64,000 nt of DNA from Haploplasma modicum ATCC 29102 (GCF_000687835.1 NZ_JHYB01000002.1:186001-250000), one strand, 5' to 3'; counted from the first letter of the stretch, positions 10,412 to 19,120 are shown. The notes: generated from the sequence alone by a model not told the origin. Numbers and translations: made by a program.

Positions 10412-11911
10412 ATGAGTGATATTTTATTAGAAATAAAAAATATAAGTAAATCATTTCCAGGCGTTAAAGCATTAGATAATGTCTCGCTAGACGTTAGAGC
10501 TTCAGAAGTTCATGCTTTAATGGGTGAAAATGGTGCTGGAAAATCAACATTGATGAAATGCTTGTTTGGGATTTATCTTGAAGATAGTGGGGAAATATTT
10601 TTAGAGGGAAAAAAAGTTCACTTTAATAATGCACTACAAGCATTAAATAGTGGAATTGCAATGGTTCAGCAAGAATTAAATCAAGCTACTAAAAGAAATG
10701 TAATGGATAACTTATGGTTAGGAAGATATCCACTTAAATATAAGTTCATGCTTGATGAACCAAAGATGTATAAGGAAACAAAAAAATTATTAGAAGAATT
10801 TAACATTGATGTTGATCCAAGAGAAACTTTATCGAACTTGTCTGTTTCAAAAAGACAAATGATTGAAATTATTAAGGCAGTATCACATAATGCTAAGGTA
10901 ATAGTTTTTGATGAACCAACATCTTCACTTTCAGATCAAGAAGTTGAACAATTATTTGCAATAATAAAAAAATTAAAAGAAAAAGGCGTTGGTATAATAT
11001 ACATCTCACATAAGATGGAAGAAATATTAGCAATCTCAGATAGAGTAACAATTATGCGCGATGGTAAATATATTTCAACAAATAATTCTAAAGATTTAAC
11101 CATGGATAAGATTATTAAAGATATGGTTGGTAGAAGTTTAGAAAGTAGATTTCCCATTAGAGAAAAGAATGTTGGAGAGATCTTACTTCAAGTTAAAAAC
11201 TTAGGTGCAACACATCGTTCACTTGTAAAAGATGTATCGTTTGATCTTAGAAAGGGCGAAATACTTGGTATTTCTGGACTAGTTGGCGCAGGAAGATCAG
11301 AGATTTTAGAACTTATTTTTGGATATATGAGTAAAGAACAAGGTGAAGTTATTTTAAATGGTAAAAAACTTAATATTAAAAATACTAAAGATGCAATTAA
11401 AAATGGGTTTGCTATGATTACAGAAGAGCGAAGAGAAAATGGAATTTTTGGAGTTTTGAGTGTTAAAGAAAATGCAGTTATATCTAATCTTAATTCATAT
11501 AAAGAATATAAACTAGCTTTAAATGATAAGAAAATGCAATATGACACCAATAAAATAATTGATGAAATGAGTGTAAAAACACCTTCGTCAAAGACAAAAA
11601 TTTCAAGTCTTTCAGGTGGAAATCAACAAAAAGTTATTATTGGTAGATGGTTATTGACTAAACCTGAAATCTTATTAATGGATGAGCCAACTAGAGGTAT
11701 TGACGTTGGCGCAAAATATGAAATTTATCAGTTAATGAACAAGATGGTAGATGAAGGGAAATCAATAATTATGATTTCATCAGAAATGCCTGAATTGATT
11801 GGAATGTCAGATCGTATTATGGTTATTTCAAATGGAAAAGTAGCTGGAATTGTTGATACAGATAAAACTTCTCAAGAAGAAGTAATGACCTTAGCAACTA
11901 AATATATTTAA
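10412..11911 (+). CDS. mglA: Galactose/methyl-galactoside ABC transporter ATP-binding protein
   Basis: This 499-residue protein has two fused ABC domains, as in carbohydrate-uptake-2 ATPases (MglA/RbsA/XylG). The first half has Walker A GENGAGKST, LSVSKRQMIEI in the signature position and Walker B VIVFDEPTSSL. The second half has the degenerate SGLVGAGRSE in place of Walker A, LSGGNQQKVIIGRWL and LLMDEPTRGIDVG. It powers sugar import with MglC in the cytoplasmic membrane. It lies between mglB and mglC (12 bases before mglC). Confidence 0.95.
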   Translation: MSDILLEIKNISKSFPGVKALDNVSLDVRASEVHALMGENGAGKSTLMKCLFGIYLEDSGEIFLEGKKVHFNNALQALNSGIAMVQQELNQATKRNVMDNLWLGRYPLKYKFMLDEPKMYKETKKLLEEFNIDVDPRETLSNLSVSKRQMIEIIKAVSHNAKVIVFDEPTSSLSDQEVEQLFAIIKKLKEKGVGIIYISHKMEEILAISDRVTIMRDGKYISTNNSKDLTMDKIIKDMVGRSLESRFPIREKNVGEILLQVKNLGATHRSLVKDVSFDLRKGEILGISGLVGAGRSEILELIFGYMSKEQGEVILNGKKLNIKNTKDAIKNGFAMITEERRENGIFGVLSVKENAVISNLNSYKEYKLALNDKKMQYDTNKIIDEMSVKTPSSKTKISSLSGGNQQKVIIGRWLLTKPEILLMDEPTRGIDVGAKYEIYQLMNKMVDEGKSIIMISSEMPELIGMSDRIMVISNGKVAGIVDTDKTSQEEVMTLATKYI

Positions 11912-11923
11912 AGGAAGGTATTT

Positions 11924-12955
11924 ATGAAAGAAAGATTAAGTAATATAACAAGAAAACAAGTAAGTGAATTTATTATTAATAACTCACTATATATTTTATT
12001 AGGATTATTTATTTTAGTAGTTACAATTATGCAACCAAGATTTTTATCAATTAATTCGATAATAAACGTATTAACACAAACTGCATTTAGATTACCAATA
12101 GCGCTTGGGATTGGTGGAATTATTGTTTTAACTGGGACAGATTTATCAGCTGGTAGAATAATTGGATTAGTTGCTGTTATTACAGCGAGTCTACTTCAAA
12201 GATCTGATTATCCATCAAAAATGTTTCCAGCACTTGGAAATGTGCCAATTTTTGGTGTTTTAATTCTAGTAATGTTTATTGGTGGACTAATTGGTTTATT
12301 CAATGGATTTTTTGTTGCAAAGTTTAAACTACATCCATTTATTGTAACTCTATCAACCCAGTTAATAGTTTATGCTATAAGTTTACAATATATTAGTTTA
12401 GGAACTAATGCAGGTAAACCAATTGGTGGACTTAGACCAGATTTTAGTAATGCTGTAACTGGAGAAATGTTTAGAATTTTTGGGGTGAAAGTACAATTTT
12501 TAGTATTATATGCTGTAGTTGCACTTATAGTTATGTGGTTTGTCTGGAATAAAACAGTTATTGGTAAAAATATGTTTGCGGTAGGTTCAAATCCTGATGC
12601 AGCAACAGTATCTGGTATTAATGTTAACAAAACAATTATGCTTGTATTTTTAATTGCCGGTGTTTTATATGGATTAAACGGTTTTTTAACTAGTGCATAT
12701 GTTGGATCAAATAATGCGGCAACTGGTGTTAACTTTGAACTTGATGCCATTGCAGCCTGTGTTATAGGCGGCGTATCATTCTCTGGTGGGGTTGGTAAGA
12801 TTAAAGGAATTTTATTAGGTGTATTCTTATTACAATTAATTACTGTATCATTCGTATTCTTGGGGATTGATGCGAATTTACAATATGCAATTAAAGGTTT
12901 TGTTATTTTATTTGCAACAGCAATTGATATGAGAAAATATTTAGTAAGAAGATAA
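11924..12955 (+). CDS. mglC: Galactose/methyl-galactoside ABC transporter permease
   Basis: This 343-residue polytopic permease belongs to the CUT2 family. Family segments include TGTDLSAGRIIGLVAVI, FKLHPFIVTLSTQLI, the cytoplasmic NPDAATVSGINV, and GGVSFSGGVGKIKGILLGVF. It forms the transmembrane channel with MglA. The start has AAGGAAGG upstream. Its TAA stop overlaps the start of the next small ORF (TAATG), extending the operon to two short membrane proteins. Confidence 0.94.
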   Translation: MKERLSNITRKQVSEFIINNSLYILLGLFILVVTIMQPRFLSINSIINVLTQTAFRLPIALGIGGIIVLTGTDLSAGRIIGLVAVITASLLQRSDYPSKMFPALGNVPIFGVLILVMFIGGLIGLFNGFFVAKFKLHPFIVTLSTQLIVYAISLQYISLGTNAGKPIGGLRPDFSNAVTGEMFRIFGVKVQFLVLYAVVALIVMWFVWNKTVIGKNMFAVGSNPDAATVSGINVNKTIMLVFLIAGVLYGLNGFLTSAYVGSNNAATGVNFELDAIAACVIGGVSFSGGVGKIKGILLGVFLLQLITVSFVFLGIDANLQYAIKGFVILFATAIDMRKYLVRR

Positions 12956-13107
12956 TGGAAGAAAAAGACAAAAAAAAGGAAGAGAAGCACGCGATCAATA
13001 AAGGGGGATTTTATGCTAATCTAAATGGAAGTACAAAAGGATTTACAATTTTTATTATTATTTCTTCAATTGTATTTATTTTGCTTATTTTATTATTAGT
13101 TATTTGA
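12955..13107 (+). CDS. Small single-pass membrane protein (50 aa) at the end of the mgl operon
   Basis: This ORF starts MEEKDKKKEEKHAINKGG and ends with a hydrophobic stretch, about residues 30-50 (FTIFIIISSIVFILLILLLV). It therefore has a very charged cytoplasmic N-terminus and one C-terminal transmembrane helix. Its ATG overlaps the mglC stop (TAATG), giving translational coupling, and AGAAGATAAT upstream offers only a weak ribosome site. TGA ends it just inside the Shine-Dalgarno of the next gene. I recognise no family. A transporter-associated microprotein is possible but not shown. Confidence 0.6.
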   Translation: MEEKDKKKEEKHAINKGGFYANLNGSTKGFTIFIIISSIVFILLILLLVI

Positions 13108-13116
13108 GGTGATTAA

Positions 13117-13386
13117 ATGTATATAGTAATTTTATTAACAGTGATTTCAAGTCTTTCTGTTTTAGTTCTTGCTTTTCAAATGGAAAGGGAAAAAAATACT
13201 GATAAAAAAACAATTAAATTAAGTTATGTTTATATCTCAAGTATTTTAATGGGAGCTTTTGGAGCAATTTTTGCAATGATTGGTTTCAATTTTGAAACGA
13301 AAAATCGAAAATTTATTATAACAGAAGTAATACTTACCATAATTCAGATTGCACTAATTATATTAGCTTATAAATATCTATATTAA
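13117..13386 (+). CDS. DUF1294-like small membrane protein
   Basis: This 89-residue protein has three predicted hydrophobic segments: residues 1-18, 38-55 and 67-86. The middle, GAFGAIFAMIGFNFETKNRKFIITEVIL, resembles the GG.lG..lGM..FrHKT.k..F pattern of DUF1294 proteins, so a distant relationship is likely. The usual histidine is not conserved. GAGGTG lies 5-10 bases before the ATG, overlapping the preceding stop. It is the last gene before a terminator, so it belongs to the mglBAC transcript. Function unknown. Confidence 0.65.
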   Translation: MYIVILLTVISSLSVLVLAFQMEREKNTDKKTIKLSYVYISSILMGAFGAIFAMIGFNFETKNRKFIITEVILTIIQIALIILAYKYLY

Positions 13387-13388
13387 TC

Positions 13389-13413
13389 AAATAGGTTTTA
13401 ACCTATTTTTTTA
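13389..13413 (+). terminator. Rho-independent terminator of the mgl operon
   Basis: AAATAGGTT (13389-13397) pairs with AACCTATTT (13400-13408) and is followed by a run of T. It closes the mglBAC operon with its two small membrane genes. Confidence 0.85.
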
Positions 13414-13458
13414 AAAGATAAATATTGTTTGTCCACTGAACAAAATATTTAAAATCAA

Positions 13459-13486
13459 TTGATTTACTATATAATTATGATATAAT
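13459..13486 (+). promoter_or_regulatory. Sigma-A-type promoter for the Wzz-like gene
   Basis: TTGATT (13459-13464) and TATAAT (13481-13486) are separated by 16 bases, with TGA just before the -10. The start codon lies 32 bases downstream. Confidence 0.75.
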
Positions 13487-13517
13487 ATCATTATAAAAAT
13501 TGAAGGAGATTGAATTA

Positions 13518-14789
13518 ATGGATAATCTAGAACAAAATAATGAAATAAGTTTATATGATTTATGGATAAAAATTTGGAAAAATAAAATCTTAATAATAAT
13601 TGTTACACTATCAATAACATTGGTTGGCGTTGCAACACTTTATTTTATAAATAGAAAAACTTCATATGTTTCAAATAATTTCAACTATAATTTTATTGGG
13701 TCAGATACTGGTTTGTATGCTGATGGTTCTATTTTTGATTTTAGATCTCTGGAAAATGAGGAATTTTTAACTAAAATAAAAAATAGAAATCTTGAAAAGT
13801 TTAAGACGTTAAATATTGATGAACTATTAAATGATGATAAATTATTATTTGATGTTAATGAAAAAAAGGATGAAAAGAATGAAGTTGTTATTGAAAGATA
13901 TTTTAAAATAAATATGCCCACAAAACACTTTAATTATAATAAAAATTTAGCAAAAGATTTTATTAAGGAAATTCATAAAGAAGTCTTAGAAGTAGCAAAA
14001 GAAAAAAATAATAGCCTTAATCTTGTTAACTATTTTGACAGTAATTCAATTTTTAACACAGAAGTTACCGAAATATTAGAAGGATTAACATATGATCAAA
14101 TTTTTTATCAGATTAGAAATCAATATACTCTAACATTAAATGGTTTTCAAAAATTTATTGATAAATATGGTCAAGTAACAATTGATGGTGTTAATATAGA
14201 TAAATTACAAACTGACTACATTTTTTGGTATAATACAGTTGTAAATGTAGAAGGTTTAGAAGAAGAAGTAAATCAGAAAAATTATATTAGAAACTATGAA
14301 GAAACGTTAAAAAATGTAAAACAAAAGTTACTTATGCTTGAAAAAGAAATAGAAATCAACAACAAGGTAATTAGTGATTTAATTGATATACTTAACCAAG
14401 TTCCACTTCCAGGTACAATATTAGATTTAGAAGTTTATAATAAGGAAATTGAAAAAAGAACTATCGAAAATGTTTACTTAAATTATGAGAAAAATGAATT
14501 AGAAGCCTTAATTGCAGTTGATAATCAAAATATAGATGAAGCATTTGAAACATTCGTACTTGATTCTGTAGAAAAAATGTCTGATACGGTAAAATATTTT
14601 AATAAATTTAATTTAGATTATACAAATTCACTTGTTAGATATCAAAGAACTACAAGTCCTGAATTTGAAGTTAAGAAAGACTTTAATATGCCACTTATGA
14701 GTGTTGTTATTTTAATGATTGGTGGAATTATTGGTTTAACAACTGGTTTTATTAAGGAGTCTTCAAATAAAAACAAAGAATTAAATTAA
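13518..14789 (+). CDS. Wzz/chain-length-determinant-like membrane protein
   Basis: This 423-residue protein has an N-terminal cytoplasmic segment (ISLYDLWIKIWKNK), a transmembrane helix (about 25-46), a long charged extracellular coiled-coil-like region (about 50-390) and a C-terminal helix (MPLMSVVILMIGGIIGLTTGF). That architecture is typical of polysaccharide copolymerase/Wzz-type proteins. ATG 13518 is chosen because AAGGAGAT (13503-13510) is 7 bases upstream. It is monocistronic, with its own promoter and terminator and no glycosyltransferases nearby. The Wzz assignment is by architecture and N-terminal motif only; another two-helix surface protein is possible. Confidence 0.6.
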   Translation: MDNLEQNNEISLYDLWIKIWKNKILIIIVTLSITLVGVATLYFINRKTSYVSNNFNYNFIGSDTGLYADGSIFDFRSLENEEFLTKIKNRNLEKFKTLNIDELLNDDKLLFDVNEKKDEKNEVVIERYFKINMPTKHFNYNKNLAKDFIKEIHKEVLEVAKEKNNSLNLVNYFDSNSIFNTEVTEILEGLTYDQIFYQIRNQYTLTLNGFQKFIDKYGQVTIDGVNIDKLQTDYIFWYNTVVNVEGLEEEVNQKNYIRNYEETLKNVKQKLLMLEKEIEINNKVISDLIDILNQVPLPGTILDLEVYNKEIEKRTIENVYLNYEKNELEALIAVDNQNIDEAFETFVLDSVEKMSDTVKYFNKFNLDYTNSLVRYQRTTSPEFEVKKDFNMPLMSVVILMIGGIIGLTTGFIKESSNKNKELN

Positions 14790-14797
14790 TATATATT

Positions 14798-14833
14798 AAG
14801 GATAATCATTTACTAAAAGATTATCCTTTTTGT
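14798..14833 (+). terminator. Rho-independent terminator
   Basis: AAGGATAATC (14798-14807) pairs with GATTATCCTT (14819-14828), followed by TTTTT. It ends the Wzz-like gene. Confidence 0.88.
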
Positions 14834-14868
14834 TTTACATTAATAGATTATATATTCGTACATTTAGA

Positions 14869-14897
14869 TTACAAATATATAATTTTTATAGTATAAT
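14869..14897 (+). promoter_or_regulatory. Sigma-A-type promoter
   Basis: TTACAA (14869-14874), a 17-base spacer and TATAAT (14892-14897) precede the unknown membrane gene at 14961, leaving a leader of about 55 bases. Confidence 0.75.
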
Positions 14898-14960
14898 AGA
14901 AGTAGTGATAACAAATATTTAAACTTATATTTTTATATTAAATAGAAGGATTGGTGACTT

Positions 14961-15803
14961 ATGAAAAGTTCAAAAAGTACAAAGGTTTTAATCATAGTGT
15001 TAGTCATTGTGTTTATCCTCTCAGTTATTTCTTTATTCTATGGAGACTATCTTGCGGCTAATTTTGATGTTATTGGAATTAGAATTGCTGTTTTAATTGT
15101 GGCATTTGCTTCATTTGGAGCAAGTACAGCTTTTAGTTTAATGGTTTATGTTCATAATAAAACAGTTAGCAAGATTAACGATGACTCAAACTACCGTGCT
15201 GAACTATTTAGAGAATTACAATTTGCTGCAAATAACTACTCAACAATTGAATTTAATGATAGAGCTTTAATCTATTCTGAATCTCCAAGATATGTTCCAA
15301 GATTTTATAGTAAAGAATCCCCGAGTTTTCATATGATGCAAGAAGGATTAGACTTAAATGAGGAATTAATGTTTTACTCAATGAGAATTCCATTTAAAGT
15401 AGTAGAGGGAAAAACTGCAGGTAGTATTTTACTTAGCAACATTAAATTTGAGCGTGACTTAGAAGTGTTTAAATTTAAACCGCTTGAACACGAAGAAGAA
15501 ACACAAGGATATATTTTATATAATGAACAGACAAAAAGAAATAATGTGATTATTAATTTAGTATTTAACAAAAACAGTAATTTTTTTAAAGAAGATATAT
15601 TAAACCCTTTTTCTAAGATTAAAATTTCAATCAGTGTTGTAAGTATCTTAGGTGTAACAATTAAGGGAATAAGTGAGTTATATTTTACAAATCCAACCCA
15701 AATAGAAGGAGTTGGATTACATACATATAAAATAAACTCATCAAATTTTAGACTAACAAAACAGCCTTTTATTGAACACTTAGATTATAACGAATATATA
15801 TAA
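14961..15803 (+). CDS. Membrane protein of unknown function (two N-terminal helices)
   Basis: This 280-residue protein has two N-terminal transmembrane helices (about 8-29 and 38-66) followed by a soluble region of about 210 residues. That region contains FRELQFAANNYSTIEFNDRALIYSESPRYVPRF and several alternating beta-rich stretches. I do not recognise the family. It is monocistronic, with its own promoter and a strong terminator, and AGAAGGATTGGTG upstream gives the ribosome site. No neighbour suggests a pathway. Confidence 0.75.
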   Translation: MKSSKSTKVLIIVLVIVFILSVISLFYGDYLAANFDVIGIRIAVLIVAFASFGASTAFSLMVYVHNKTVSKINDDSNYRAELFRELQFAANNYSTIEFNDRALIYSESPRYVPRFYSKESPSFHMMQEGLDLNEELMFYSMRIPFKVVEGKTAGSILLSNIKFERDLEVFKFKPLEHEEETQGYILYNEQTKRNNVIINLVFNKNSNFFKEDILNPFSKIKISISVVSILGVTIKGISELYFTNPTQIEGVGLHTYKINSSNFRLTKQPFIEHLDYNEYI

Positions 15804-15807
15804 AAAT

Positions 15808-15843
15808 AAGGTGGACTTAAGATAACTTAAGTCCACCTTTTAT
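15808..15843. terminator. Strong bidirectional terminator
   Basis: AAGGTGGACTTAAG (15808-15821) pairs perfectly over 14 bp with CTTAAGTCCACCTT (15826-15839). T-rich sequence follows on the right and A-rich sequence precedes on the left. It serves both the gene ending at 15803 and the opposing permease gene. Confidence 0.9.
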
Positions 15844-16947
15844 TTATTCATCTTTAAAGAGTGAAGATTGCTTAAAATGCTTCCAAATAACGATTATTAT
15901 ACCACCGAGTGGTATTGATAGAATTATTCCCCAAACCCCTAAAATATAGCCAAAGAATAACATGAAACCAAGAATTAGTGCTGAGTTAATCTTCATTTCT
16001 TTACCTGAGAGAGCTGGAACAATAATATTACCTTGTATAAACTGGACAGCAATGTTAATTGTTATTAAAATTATAATTACGGTTAGACTATTTAGGTGCC
16101 AAGCTTGATTGTATAAAATATTTGATCCATTAGCAGCAAATAAGTATATTACAGGTACAACTATTCCAAAAGTTGGACCGACATAAGGTATTAAATCTAA
16201 GATGGCAATTAAGAATGCAAATAAGAAAGCATAACCAACAGGTAGACCTAAGAGTAGATATACAACAACAAAGATTACAAATAAGAAAATCATTGATAAA
16301 ATTTTACTTCTAAAATAAGCAACAACAACATCATTTGAATCATTTAGTATCGGGATAACATTTTTTTGCCATTTGCTTGGAATATTATCTTTGATAGTTA
16401 ATTCAATAGTTTCATCAATACTTAACATGTGCCATAAGAAAATTGGAACTAAAATTATTGTCATAACTGTTTGAGCGATTAAAGAAACTAATGAAGGAAG
16501 TGAGCCAAAAAATAAAGTTATGTCAAAGTTTTCAATATAATCATTAATCATTACATAAACAGATCCAAGATTATATTTTTCTAAAAATAATCTAACTTCC
16601 TCTAAAAAGACGGGATCAGTTAATTGTTCATAAAGTAATACACCCTGTGTATATGAAAAATAAATTATGAAAAATAATAAAGCAATAACTACGAGTAAGA
16701 AAAGAACTAAAGATATCGCAATAGCAACTTTTTTATTCACTTTATGTTTCTTAACAAGCCTTTTTGTAAAAGGATTAATTAGATAAAGGATAATCAGAGA
16801 TATTAATATTGGTGTTAACACCAATTTTAATGCTCCAAAAACCTTGGAAATGATATTTGATGGAAAATAAGTATTTAAAGCATGAAATATTAATAATGAT
16901 ACTAAGACTAATAAGATTATTAATAAGGTTTTAATTGTATTTTTCAT
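15844..16947 (-). CDS. AI-2E family transporter (PerM/YdiK-type permease)
   Basis: This 367-residue polytopic protein has about eight hydrophobic segments and the family's C-terminal pattern. Recognisable parts are LPVGYAFLFAFLIAILDLIPYVGPTFGIVVPVIYLF, QFIQGNIIVPALSGKEMKINSALILGFMLFFGYILGVWGIILSIP. The family is annotated for autoinducer-2 export, but members transport varied substrates or act as ion antiporters, so no substrate is assigned. It is monocistronic, with AGGT upstream of the ATG. Confidence 0.85.
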   Translation of the reverse strand: MKNTIKTLLIILLVLVSLLIFHALNTYFPSNIISKVFGALKLVLTPILISLIILYLINPFTKRLVKKHKVNKKVAIAISLVLFLLVVIALLFFIIYFSYTQGVLLYEQLTDPVFLEEVRLFLEKYNLGSVYVMINDYIENFDITLFFGSLPSLVSLIAQTVMTIILVPIFLWHMLSIDETIELTIKDNIPSKWQKNVIPILNDSNDVVVAYFRSKILSMIFLFVIFVVVYLLLGLPVGYAFLFAFLIAILDLIPYVGPTFGIVVPVIYLFAANGSNILYNQAWHLNSLTVIIILITINIAVQFIQGNIIVPALSGKEMKINSALILGFMLFFGYILGVWGIILSIPLGGIIIVIWKHFKQSSLFKDE

Positions 16948-17032
16948 ATTTTACCTCCGGTTAATACGTAAATTATAACATATTATATTTTAAACTTTAC
17001 AATATTAAGCAAATAATGTATTATAACAATGC

Positions 17033-17370
17033 GGGGATGTACTGGTCTCGATAGGGTACCGTAAAATATATAAGCATGTCTTGGTTACTCAAGTAAAAAA
17101 GTCGGGTTATTTAATAACCGGAAACCAAAATTTACAATTCGCTGCTTAAGATAAAGTAGCCAGCAATAATAGAAGCACTTACCTTTTATTTGCGCTCTTA
17201 ACTGTAAGTTATATTTAACTAACTCCTTTAAGTTAAATGAATTATAAAGGATTGTACTATTAACTTTTGTTTGTTTAGTTAATAGTATGAAAAACATAAA
17301 TAAACTAAACATGTAGAAAGTATATTTGAAAGTTTCTTACACAGGGGTTCGACTCCCCTCATCTCCACCA
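17033..17370 (+). ncRNA. ssrA: Transfer-messenger RNA (tmRNA)
   Basis: The 5' end GGGGATG (17033-17039) pairs with CATCTCC before the encoded CCA at 17368-17370. The T-arm is seen as AGGGGTTCGACTCCCC. The inferred resume codon is GGA at 17120, preceded by TAACC as in the Bacillus tmRNA context. The frame gives G-N-Q-N-L-Q-F-A-A then TAA at 17147-17149, that is a tag (A)GNQNLQFAA, shorter than the Bacillus tag. With SmpB (not in this window) it rescues stalled ribosomes. A -10-like TATAAC lies at 17022-17027. Confidence 0.95.
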
Positions 17371-17388
17371 ATATATATAAAATAATTT

Positions 17389-17445
17389 CCTTAACTCTTA
17401 ATATTACAAACTATTTGTAATGAAAAGAATTAGGATTTTTTTATT
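17389..17445 (+). terminator. Probable tmRNA terminator
   Basis: ATTACAAA (17403-17410) pairs with TTTGTAAT (17414-17421). The flanks CCTTAACTCTT (17389-17399) and AAGAATTAGG (17425-17434) extend the stem with mismatches, and a T run follows. Confidence 0.6.
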
Positions 17446-17570
17446 TTTAGTGATAGAAACAAAAAAAAATAAATTAATATAAAAAGTAAAAACACTTTTA
17501 ATTATGTATGATACTATATTCATTAAAATATTTTTGATATAATAAAAATATCAAATTGGGAGGTTTTAAC

Positions 17571-17912
17571 ATGACTGTAGATGAATACGTTAATGGACTA
17601 AACGAGCCACAAAAAAGTATTATAAATAAAATTAGATTAAATATTAAAAGCTTATTTCCAGATTCAAAAGAAGTAATATCTTATGGAGTTTTAGCATATA
17701 AGATCAATAAGACATTCTTTTATTGTGGGGCATTTAAAAATCATATTAGTGTTTTTCCACCACTTCCTAAAGATATACTAATTGAAGAAACTAAAATATA
17801 TAGAAATAGTAAAGATAATCTAATTTTCCAGGTTAACAAAGAAATACCTTATGATTTAATTAATGAAGTTGCTAAAATACTTTTTGAGATTTATGAATAT
17901 AATAAAAAATAA
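17571..17912 (+). CDS. DUF1801 (YdhG-like) protein
   Basis: This 113-residue protein starts MTVDEYVNGLNEPQKSIINKIR and contains PDSKEVISYGVLAYKI, the pattern of the DUF1801/YdhG family. That family has a small frataxin-like alpha/beta fold, sometimes annotated as an intracellular iron chaperone. ATG 17571 is chosen because GGGAGG (17558-17563) is 7 bases upstream. A -10 TATAAT lies at 17538-17543. It is monocistronic. Biochemical role is unproven for the family. Confidence 0.8.
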   Translation: MTVDEYVNGLNEPQKSIINKIRLNIKSLFPDSKEVISYGVLAYKINKTFFYCGAFKNHISVFPPLPKDILIEETKIYRNSKDNLIFQVNKEIPYDLINEVAKILFEIYEYNKK

Positions 17913-17952
17913 GAAGTTCTAATGAATAATAATCATTAAAACTTCTTTTTAA
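17911..17952. terminator. Terminator between convergent genes
   Basis: AAGAAGTTCTAATGA (17911-17925) pairs with TCATTAAAACTTCTT (17933-17947) with one mismatch, followed by TTTTT. It overlaps the stop of the DUF1801 gene and faces the nitroreductase gene. Confidence 0.85.
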
Positions 17953-17961
17953 TTAAATACT

Positions 17962-18567
17962 TTATTTATATATTACTGTATCTTCTAAACCTAATCTAAG
18001 TGAGGCAAAACCTTCCTCATCTTTTTTTCCAATAGATACAATTAAGATAGGAAGTAGTTTTTTATCGATGTCTAATGCATCATTAATTGTCTGGTGATTA
18101 AACCCGCCAATTGGACATGTATCATAACCATAAGATTTTGCTACTAACATTAATTGCATTGCAAGTAGTCCACCATCAATATATGCATCTCTTTTTAAGT
18201 GATCACTAGTAAATTTTTCTTTGTAAATAAGTGCATTTTCAATTTGTCTATCTCTAACTTCCTTTGGCATTAAGCCATTTTCATATGCCATATTAAAAAT
18301 TTTAGGAGCCATATCAAACTTTTCTAAATCACTAAAAATTATTATAAATGCACTTGAAGTTTCAAGTTGAATTTGATTACCGTAAAGTACATCTTTTAAC
18401 TTTTCTTTTTCCGCTTTTGATCTTACAACAACAACTCTATTTGGTTGCATATTCATACTTGTTGGAGCTCTAAAAGCCTCTTTTAAGATTTTATTTAATA
18501 TATCATCTGGAATTTGATGATTTTTATCGTATTTTCTAATTGATTTTCTATCTGTAAAAACGCTCAT
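17962..18567 (-). CDS. Nitroreductase-family NAD(P)H:FMN oxidoreductase
   Basis: This 201-residue flavoprotein of the nitroreductase fold starts MSVFTDRKSIRKYDKNHQIP. RKSIRKY is the typical FMN-phosphate-binding start. RAPTSMNMQPNRVVVV follows, then GLLAMQLMLVAKSYGYDTCPIGGFN in the C-terminal half. It likely uses NAD(P)H to reduce nitro compounds or quinones in the cytoplasm; the physiological substrate cannot be predicted. It is monocistronic and convergent with the DUF1801 gene. Confidence 0.87.
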   Translation of the reverse strand: MSVFTDRKSIRKYDKNHQIPDDILNKILKEAFRAPTSMNMQPNRVVVVRSKAEKEKLKDVLYGNQIQLETSSAFIIIFSDLEKFDMAPKIFNMAYENGLMPKEVRDRQIENALIYKEKFTSDHLKRDAYIDGGLLAMQLMLVAKSYGYDTCPIGGFNHQTINDALDIDKKLLPILIVSIGKKDEEGFASLRLGLEDTVIYK

Positions 18568-18637
18568 TTTATTCCTCTATTCTTTAAAATATCAATAAAT
18601 ATTTTATCATATATAAAAAAATAAGCCACTGATTGGC

Positions 18638-19120
18638 TTATTTTAAAAGTTCAATTAAATCATCTCGCTTACTAATAATACGGTAAAATGGATAGCCTAG
18701 TAAATATAAAACAACTGCTTGTCCAAAGCTTACTGTAAGAATAGTAAGTAAAAGTGGAGCTTCGGCTAAAAAATGAAGCATAAATCCAATTATTAATCCA
18801 TTTGCAATGACTGGAAAAAATAAGCCAATTAAAGGTTTCTTTCTAAAAAGAATTAAACCAAGTATCCCAATTAGACTGGCTGTTGTACCAAATATAGCAT
18901 CAACTAATCCAAATCCTCCTGGTAAAAAATTGGAAATAAATGTTCCAAGAAGTAACCCGTATATTAACTTAGGATTGAAAATAACAAGTACTAATAAAAC
19001 TTCTGCAATTCTAAACTGAATTTCTCCTGAACTCATAAAATTAAATGCTAAGACTAAAACAATATAAACTGCTCCAAATAATGCATTTAAAGTAAGATTT
19101 TTTACTTTAAAATCTTTCAT
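18638..19120 (-). CDS. queT: Queuosine precursor transporter
   Basis: This 160-residue integral membrane protein belongs to the QueT (COG4708) family. It starts MKDFKVKNLTLNALFGAVYIVLV and has about five helices, with FRIAEVLLVLVIFNPKLIYGLLLGTFISN and FGLVDAIFGTTASLIGI. It is an S-component of an energy-coupling factor transporter for preQ1/queuine-type bases. The start at 19120 is fixed by AGGGAGGA just upstream; longer reading through the leader would translate the riboswitch and is rejected. It is divergent from tgt, so precursor uptake and its use in tRNA are neighbours. Confidence 0.9.
   Translation of the reverse strand: MKDFKVKNLTLNALFGAVYIVLVLAFNFMSSGEIQFRIAEVLLVLVIFNPKLIYGLLLGTFISNFLPGGFGLVDAIFGTTASLIGILGLILFRKKPLIGLFFPVIANGLIIGFMLHFLAEAPLLLTILTVSFGQAVVLYLLGYPFYRIISKRDDLIELLK

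Noticed and set aside
12370-12990. Long minus-strand open frame (206 codons) opposite mglC
   Set aside because: It is a mirror of the highly conserved mglC reading frame, has no ribosome site and its product has no recognisable fold.
17085-17312. Minus-strand open frame within the tmRNA region
   Set aside because: It lies entirely inside ssrA, which is supported by acceptor-stem pairing, T-arm and encoded CCA.
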